DNA of 64,000 nucleotides from Verrucomicrobiota bacterium (GTDB lineage: Bacteria; Verrucomicrobiota; Verrucomicrobiia; Limisphaerales; JADJPG01). The position numbers and the translations under genes were made by a program. The DNA lies in the NCBI GenBank assembly GCA_016713365.1, contig JADJPG010000038.1, positions 1-64,000 of the forward strand. The letters run 5' to 3'. The notes beneath the pieces are model-generated. The model searched no databases, was not told the origin of the DNA, and worked only from the letters and a program-made list of their open reading frames with translations. Of the stretch, positions 62,399-64,000 are shown one piece after another; the stretch's first letter is position 1, and every line of letters starts with the position of its first letter.

Positions 62399-63115
62399 CT
62401 AATCCATCAAGGCCGCCTGCAGACACTTCATCTCCTCGTCGAGCGCGGCGCGGGAATCCACCAGCTCGGCCAACTCGGCGCGGATGAGTTCCCGCCAACG
62501 CCGGCGCAACCGCATCGCGATGGAGCGCAGCGCGGTTTCGGAAACGCCCAGCCGGCTGCCCAGCGTCGAGTAGTCTTCTTCAGCCTGCCCGCTCTTCTCG
62601 GGAAACAGCGCGGCGAACACGGCGGCTTTGCCAGAAGCATTACATTCTTCCGCCAGCTTCGCCTTGGCTTTCTCCAGGACGCCCAGCGCCCACACGCGAT
62701 CGAACGCGCGTTCCGGAGTCGGCAGCTGGGCGGCGACCGCCAGGTAACCCTGCTCCACGGCGTCACCATCGAGCGGCGTGTGTTCGACATTCCCGCCGCG
62801 CTTCTGCGCGCCCGCGCGGGCTGCCACGTCGATGAGATGGTTCCGCATTCCTGCGAGCAGGAAGGAGCGGAATCGTCCGTTCGCCGGGGCGACGTTGCGC
62901 AACGAATCTCGTTCCAGCAGGGACGTAATGAAGCCCTGGACCGCATCTTCCGCGTCGTGCTGCGAGCAGCCCGAGCGCCGGGCAAACGCATACAGTGGCC
63001 GCCACGCTTCCCGGAAAAGATTCTCCTTCGCCTGACGCGCCGCCGAATCCTCGCCGGTCGCGGCGAGGACGACGCTCCAGCGGGTCGTCAGAAATTGGTC
63101 AGGCGTATAGGCCAT
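62399..63115 (-). CDS. ECF-type RNA polymerase sigma factor (kinase-associated group)
   Basis: 238 residues from ATG 63115 (MAYTPDQFLTTRWSVVLAAT). Region 2 (LYAFARRSGCSQHDAEDAVQ; FITSLLERDSLRNVAPANGR; FRSFLLAGMRNHLIDVAARA) and region 4 (YSTLGSRLGVSETALRSIAM; RLRRRWRELIRAELAELVDS) are intact. The linker (TPLDGDAVEQGYLAVAAQLP) and the 'ERDSLRNV/RAV' stretch are shared with the 6709-7449 sigma factor, so the two are sisters. Part of the second sigma/FG-GAP/kinase module, all on the minus strand. Confidence 0.93.
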   Translation of the reverse strand: MAYTPDQFLTTRWSVVLAATGEDSAARQAKENLFREAWRPLYAFARRSGCSQHDAEDAVQGFITSLLERDSLRNVAPANGRFRSFLLAGMRNHLIDVAARAGAQKRGGNVEHTPLDGDAVEQGYLAVAAQLPTPERAFDRVWALGVLEKAKAKLAEECNASGKAAVFAALFPEKSGQAEEDYSTLGSRLGVSETALRSIAMRLRRRWRELIRAELAELVDSRAALDEEMKCLQAALMD

Positions 63116-63196
63116 CGTAACCAAGCTGGATCGGCTGATTCTCAGGATCGGTCAAGCGGGTTACCACGGAGGCTGCTCCTCCGGCTTGAACCGCCG

Positions 63197-64000
63197 CTAC
63201 CGAGACAGCTTTCTCAAGATTGGCCCAAGCACCGCCGCATGTGCATCCGCCTGCCGCATGAAGCCGAGGTCGTTCGGATGCGAGCTGTCCACCGTGCCTT
63301 CGCCGTCGTCACCGAGCAGGTTCGCGCCCTTGAGGTAGTGCAGATCTTTCACGCCGGACTGGCGCAGGCGATCGAAGGCCGCTTTCAGCGCTGCGCGACT
63401 GGAGTCGTTGCGTTCCCGCTTGCTGGCGACGAGGAACGAATCGGCATAACTACGATCTTCGACGAGCACGATCGGCGTCGTGGGATGCGCGGCGCGGAGT
63501 TTGCGCACGAAGGGCTCGACGCGTTCGGTGACTTCCTTCGCGTCCATGTTCGGCAGGCAATCGAGGACGTAGACGCTCGGATCGAGTTCCGCCAGCAGGT
63601 CGGCAACTTCGAGCTCCATCCTGCCGCTGCCAGAAAAGCCGAGATTGATGTGCGGGAACTGGAAGCGTCGCCCCAGGATCGCGCTGTGGACCATGCCGGG
63701 ACGTGACGCGCACGCGCCGTGCAAAATGGACGTGCCGTAGAAGAGGATCGGCTTCCGCGGCGTGTCGCCCCACAGGCTGGCCTTTTGCAGCGTCGCGCCG
63801 GATGGAACGCCGACCTCGACGAAGTGCGTGCCGTTGTAGAGTGGCAGGTAGAGCAGATACTCGCGGCGACCGGGCGGCAGATTGCTGACCAACGCCGCGT
63901 TGTTCGTCTGCTTGTCCGGCTTGCCCACCGCCAGCCAGCGCCAGTCGCCCTTCTCCATCTTCACGTAGAGATCGAGTCCGCTCACACCCGTCGCCGCCAT
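63197..64000 (-). CDS. SGNH/GDSL hydrolase (5' end cut by window edge)
   Basis: 267 residues visible; the ATG at 64000 sits inside what looks like a conserved GVSGLDLYVK stretch, so the real start is outside. An N-terminal beta-domain (WRWLAVGKPD; EYLLYLPLYNGTHFVEVGVP) precedes the hydrolase. Catalytic blocks: ILFYGTSILHGACASRPGMV (Ser), NLGFSGSGRMELEVADLLAE (Gly block), LPNMDAKEVTE (Asn block) and SSHPNDLGFM with Asp and His. These hydrolases deacetylate or cut esters of glycans or lipids. Downstream of the ECF sigma gene's start, same strand. Confidence 0.9.
   Translation of the reverse strand: MAATGVSGLDLYVKMEKGDWRWLAVGKPDKQTNNAALVSNLPPGRREYLLYLPLYNGTHFVEVGVPSGATLQKASLWGDTPRKPILFYGTSILHGACASRPGMVHSAILGRRFQFPHINLGFSGSGRMELEVADLLAELDPSVYVLDCLPNMDAKEVTERVEPFVRKLRAAHPTTPIVLVEDRSYADSFLVASKRERNDSSRAALKAAFDRLRQSGVKDLHYLKGANLLGDDGEGTVDSSHPNDLGFMRQADAHAAVLGPILRKLSR

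Overview
The window looks like a chromosomal segment of a free-living Verrucomicrobiota bacterium, probably of the Pedosphaera/Limisphaerales group. The basis is protein content: paired DUF1501 and DUF1549/DUF1553 cytochrome proteins, WD40-carrying Ser/Thr kinases with their own ECF sigma factors, secreted FG-GAP, Ig-like and NHL proteins, and several palindromic intergenic repeats. DNA is GC-rich and coding density is high on both strands. No phage, plasmid, IS transposase, CRISPR array or rRNA operon is seen. One tRNA gene (anticodon CAT) is present.

Layout. 0-3.2 kb: secreted proteins, including an astacin-type protease and a heavily frameshifted structural protein. 3.4-8.8 kb: a WD40 Ser/Thr kinase, its ECF sigma factor and a Tat-exported Gfo/Idh/MocA oxidoreductase with an in-frame stop. 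8.9-12.7 kb: two HupE/UreJ-like membrane proteins, an SDR plus DsbA-like pair, and an MscS channel. 13-17.3 kb: a giant secreted Ig-like protein. 17.4-22.9 kb: flavin reductase, a glycosyltransferase-phosphatase fusion, an S46 peptidase and two small proteins. 23-29.2 kb: a DUF1501/DUF1501/DUF1549-DUF1553 module. 29.4-34.2 kb: type 4/5 uracil-DNA glycosylase, an ECF sigma/zf-HC2 pair, secreted proteins and the tRNA. 34.3-42.2 kb: response regulators, CotH, RpoD, PyrD and an orphan ABC permease. 42.3-46.5 kb: an NHL protein holding a MITE-like element, and a large VWA membrane protein. 46.7-52.8 kb: LigA, then a RidA / D-threonine-aldolase-like / GntP / M19 dipeptidase operon. 53-56.4 kb: a secreted lysyl oxidase-like protein. 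56.4-64 kb: IlvE, a second kinase/FG-GAP/ECF sigma module and a partial SGNH hydrolase.

Two themes link the genes. First, two separate signalling modules each pair an ECF sigma factor of one subfamily with a zinc-ribbon/kinase/TM/WD40 protein. Second, there is a large investment in secreted or envelope proteins (protease, lysyl oxidase, peptidase, cytochrome and FG-GAP proteins), which fits a particle- or polymer-degrading lifestyle. A caution applies throughout: about ten otherwise well-conserved genes are each broken by one small indel, often in a homopolymer. This looks more like consensus sequence error than mass gene decay, so those genes are annotated at their frame-corrected extent.
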